From Planctomycetota bacterium (GTDB lineage Bacteria; Planctomycetota; Planctomycetia; Planctomycetales; Planctomycetaceae), in NCBI GenBank assembly GCA_027624335.1, contig JAQBWV010000042.1, positions 1-36,129 of the forward strand: DNA of 36,129 nucleotides. Reading direction: 5' to 3'. Position 1 is the stretch's first letter, and each line of letters opens with the position of its first letter. Below are positions 35,892 through 36,129 of this stretch, piece by piece. The position numbers and the translations under genes are program-made. A model generated the notes under the pieces. That model was not told the DNA's origin. It worked only from the letters and a program-made list of their open reading frames with translations, and searched no databases.

Positions 35892-36068
35892 CCAGTCGTC
35901 CACCTTTTGAAAACCTTACTTCAATTCAACGCCGAGGCACATCCTCGGAGTGGCCCTGCCGTGATTTCAACCCAGCAATGTTCGACGACCCAGCGTGACT
36001 GGTTTGCCACAACCAAGTAGAACCGGGAAACTGCCACGAATGATGCGCTCAGCGCGCTTAGGAACATG

Positions 36069-36086
36069 TCGGGATTAACTTCCCGA
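36069..36086. repeat. Hairpin TCGGGA/TCCCGA
   Basis: TCGGGA (36069-36074), loop of six, TCCCGA (36081-36086), followed by TTT. It lies just before the REP-like repeat at the window end and shares its GGGA/TCCC core, so it may be a decayed relative or a terminator. Confidence 0.4.
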
Positions 36087-36097
36087 TTTCAGACTGC

Positions 36098-36125
36098 GTC
36101 ATTCCCGCGCAGGCGGGAAACCAGT
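36098..36125. repeat. REP-like repeat, CGTCATTCCCGC type
   Basis: The sequence around GTCATTCCCGCGCAGGCGGG matches the widely distributed palindromic unit GTCATTCCCGCG..GCGGGAATCCAG. TTCCCGC (36102-36108) pairs with GCGGGAA (36113-36119) around a 4-base loop, and CCAGT follows. It runs to within four bases of the window end, so more copies may follow. Confidence 0.65.
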
Positions 36126-36129
36126 CGTT

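Overview
The window looks like a chromosome segment of a planctomycete, probably Planctomycetales. The evidence is the DUF1559 pseudopilin-like protein with an H-X9-DG tail beside a small lipoprotein, several large outer-membrane beta-barrel proteins, a Hanks-type kinase with an N-terminal planctomycete-style extension, a fused type I dehydroquinase/shikimate dehydrogenase, and a Tat-exported sugar isomerase-like protein. Base composition is moderately GC-rich and fairly even. I see no phage, transposase, CRISPR array, rRNA or tRNA.

Layout. 1-4.2 kb: an ABC exporter ATPase/permease pair, then hisD. 4.2-8.5 kb: a REP-like palindrome, a RidA-family protein and a PL10-like secreted protein on the minus strand, then a rhomboid protease and a Tat-exported TIM-barrel protein on the plus strand. 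8.7-12.1 kb: an inverse-autotransporter (intimin-like) barrel whose frame breaks just before a long beta-helix passenger; one missing T explains the break. 12.3-15.3 kb: a 71-aa protein, an HNH endonuclease, and a beta-barrel protein followed by a good terminator. 15.4-18.5 kb: hemB converging on aroDE, with a small membrane protein ahead of aroDE. 18.9-21.2 kb: lipoprotein, a sigma-54-like promoter and the DUF1559 protein, converging on an OleB/haloalkane-dehalogenase-like hydrolase. 21.8-27.8 kb: rsmE, an unknown 293-aa protein, then punA, an MnmE-like GTPase and mutY in a probable operon. 28.0-30.2 kb: an alginate-export-type porin and a NuoK-like small membrane protein. 30.7-36.1 kb: a 1001-aa FAD/Fe-S 2-hydroxyacid dehydrogenase, a serine/threonine kinase, two small minus-strand genes, and hairpin repeats at the window end.

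How the genes fit together. Most are housekeeping genes (histidine, shikimate, heme, rRNA methylation, purine salvage, oxidative DNA repair) mixed with envelope and polysaccharide-related genes. I found no obvious multi-gene defence or novel system. The points most worth a second look are the split inverse autotransporter, the BIME-like palindrome with a degraded second copy, altered catalytic or key residues in MutY, the kinase and the MnmE-like GTPase, a sigma-54-like promoter ahead of the pseudopilin gene, and an orphan OleB-like hydrolase.
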